64,000 nt of DNA from Casuarina equisetifolia (taxonomy: Eukaryota > Streptophyta > Magnoliopsida > Fagales > Casuarinaceae), in the NCBI GenBank assembly GCA_028551475.1, contig CM052354.1, forward strand, positions 4,447,391 through 4,511,390, read 5' to 3'. The translations under genes were made by a program, and so were the position numbers. Below the pieces are notes generated by a model that was given only the letters and a program-made list of their open reading frames with translations, was not told the origin of the DNA and searched no databases. The number at the start of each line of letters is the position of its first letter. The first letter of the stretch is position 1. This document shows, piece by piece, positions 63,884 through 64,000 of this stretch.

Positions 63884-64000
63884 AAACCATGGGTTCCTCC
63901 CAGGAAATATGATCGTTCATCCAAGATTATTTTTGCACATGAGATCTTTTTTATTTACTTTTCTGTCGTCAAGCTATCTATACACAGGTTGATGAGATTC

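Larger units (their letters stand above)
60065..64000. repeat. Tandem segmental duplication, copy 2
   Basis: Collinear with 51575-56250, direct orientation, running to the window edge. Contains the gene remnant and the second MYB. Non-coding parts are considerably diverged while the MYB exons are well conserved, so the duplication is not recent and both MYBs appear to have been kept by selection. Confidence 0.8.

Noticed and set aside
1..64000. CRISPR arrays, operons, riboswitches or phage-like systems
   Set aside because: The intron-rich plant genes exclude a prokaryotic source, and no array of short regular repeats with unique spacers exists; the tandem repeats found have no spacers.

Overview
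The window reads as nuclear DNA of a eudicot plant. Genes have many GT-AG introns, the intergenic DNA is very AT-rich, and the gene families are plant-type: a P-class PPR protein, a class II trehalose-6-phosphate synthase, a full-size ABCB transporter of the ABCB2/ABCB10 type, and R2R3-MYB factors. I cannot name the species. There is no sign of bacterial or organellar DNA. Gene models below were built by hand from reading frames, splice sites, phase and family knowledge.

Layout. 1-1578 (-): a P-class PPR gene cut by the window edge and broken by two frameshifts, one at a 27-bp tandem repeat. 3669-9443 (-): an intact seven-exon RWD plus RING-IBR-RING E3 ligase, about 680 aa. 12.2-13.65 kb (+): unidentified exon-like pieces with an in-frame TAG. 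13726-14301: a young TRIM retrotransposon with an unusual three-LTR structure and a perfect 5-bp target duplication. 14.3-25.2 kb: gene-poor, repeat-rich DNA holding a SINE-like element, a (CT)25 run, decayed short LTR pairs and a 64-bp minisatellite. 25181-26211: four tandem units of 253-261 bp just upstream of the next gene. 26.5-32.8 kb (+): class II TPS, 856 aa. 32.8-43.1 kb: no gene, with a segmental duplication and TRIM-like pairs. 43120-50781 (+): a twelve-exon ABCB2/10-like gene with a one-base deletion in exon 8. 51.6-64.0 kb: a tandem segmental duplication, each copy holding a gene remnant on the minus strand and an R2R3-MYB on the plus strand (54635-55949 and 62625-63883).

The genes do not form a pathway. 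The two MYBs are recent tandem paralogues that resemble the suberin-associated MYB9/107 and MYB53/92/93 groups. They share promoter blocks, a TATA box and an unusual last intron whose donor contains an in-frame stop.

The main points for a second look are the A-B-A TRIM, the MYB last intron with the stop in its donor, the shared MYB promoter footprint, the satellite next to the TPS gene, and the single-base breaks in the PPR and ABCB genes, which could be real or assembly errors.
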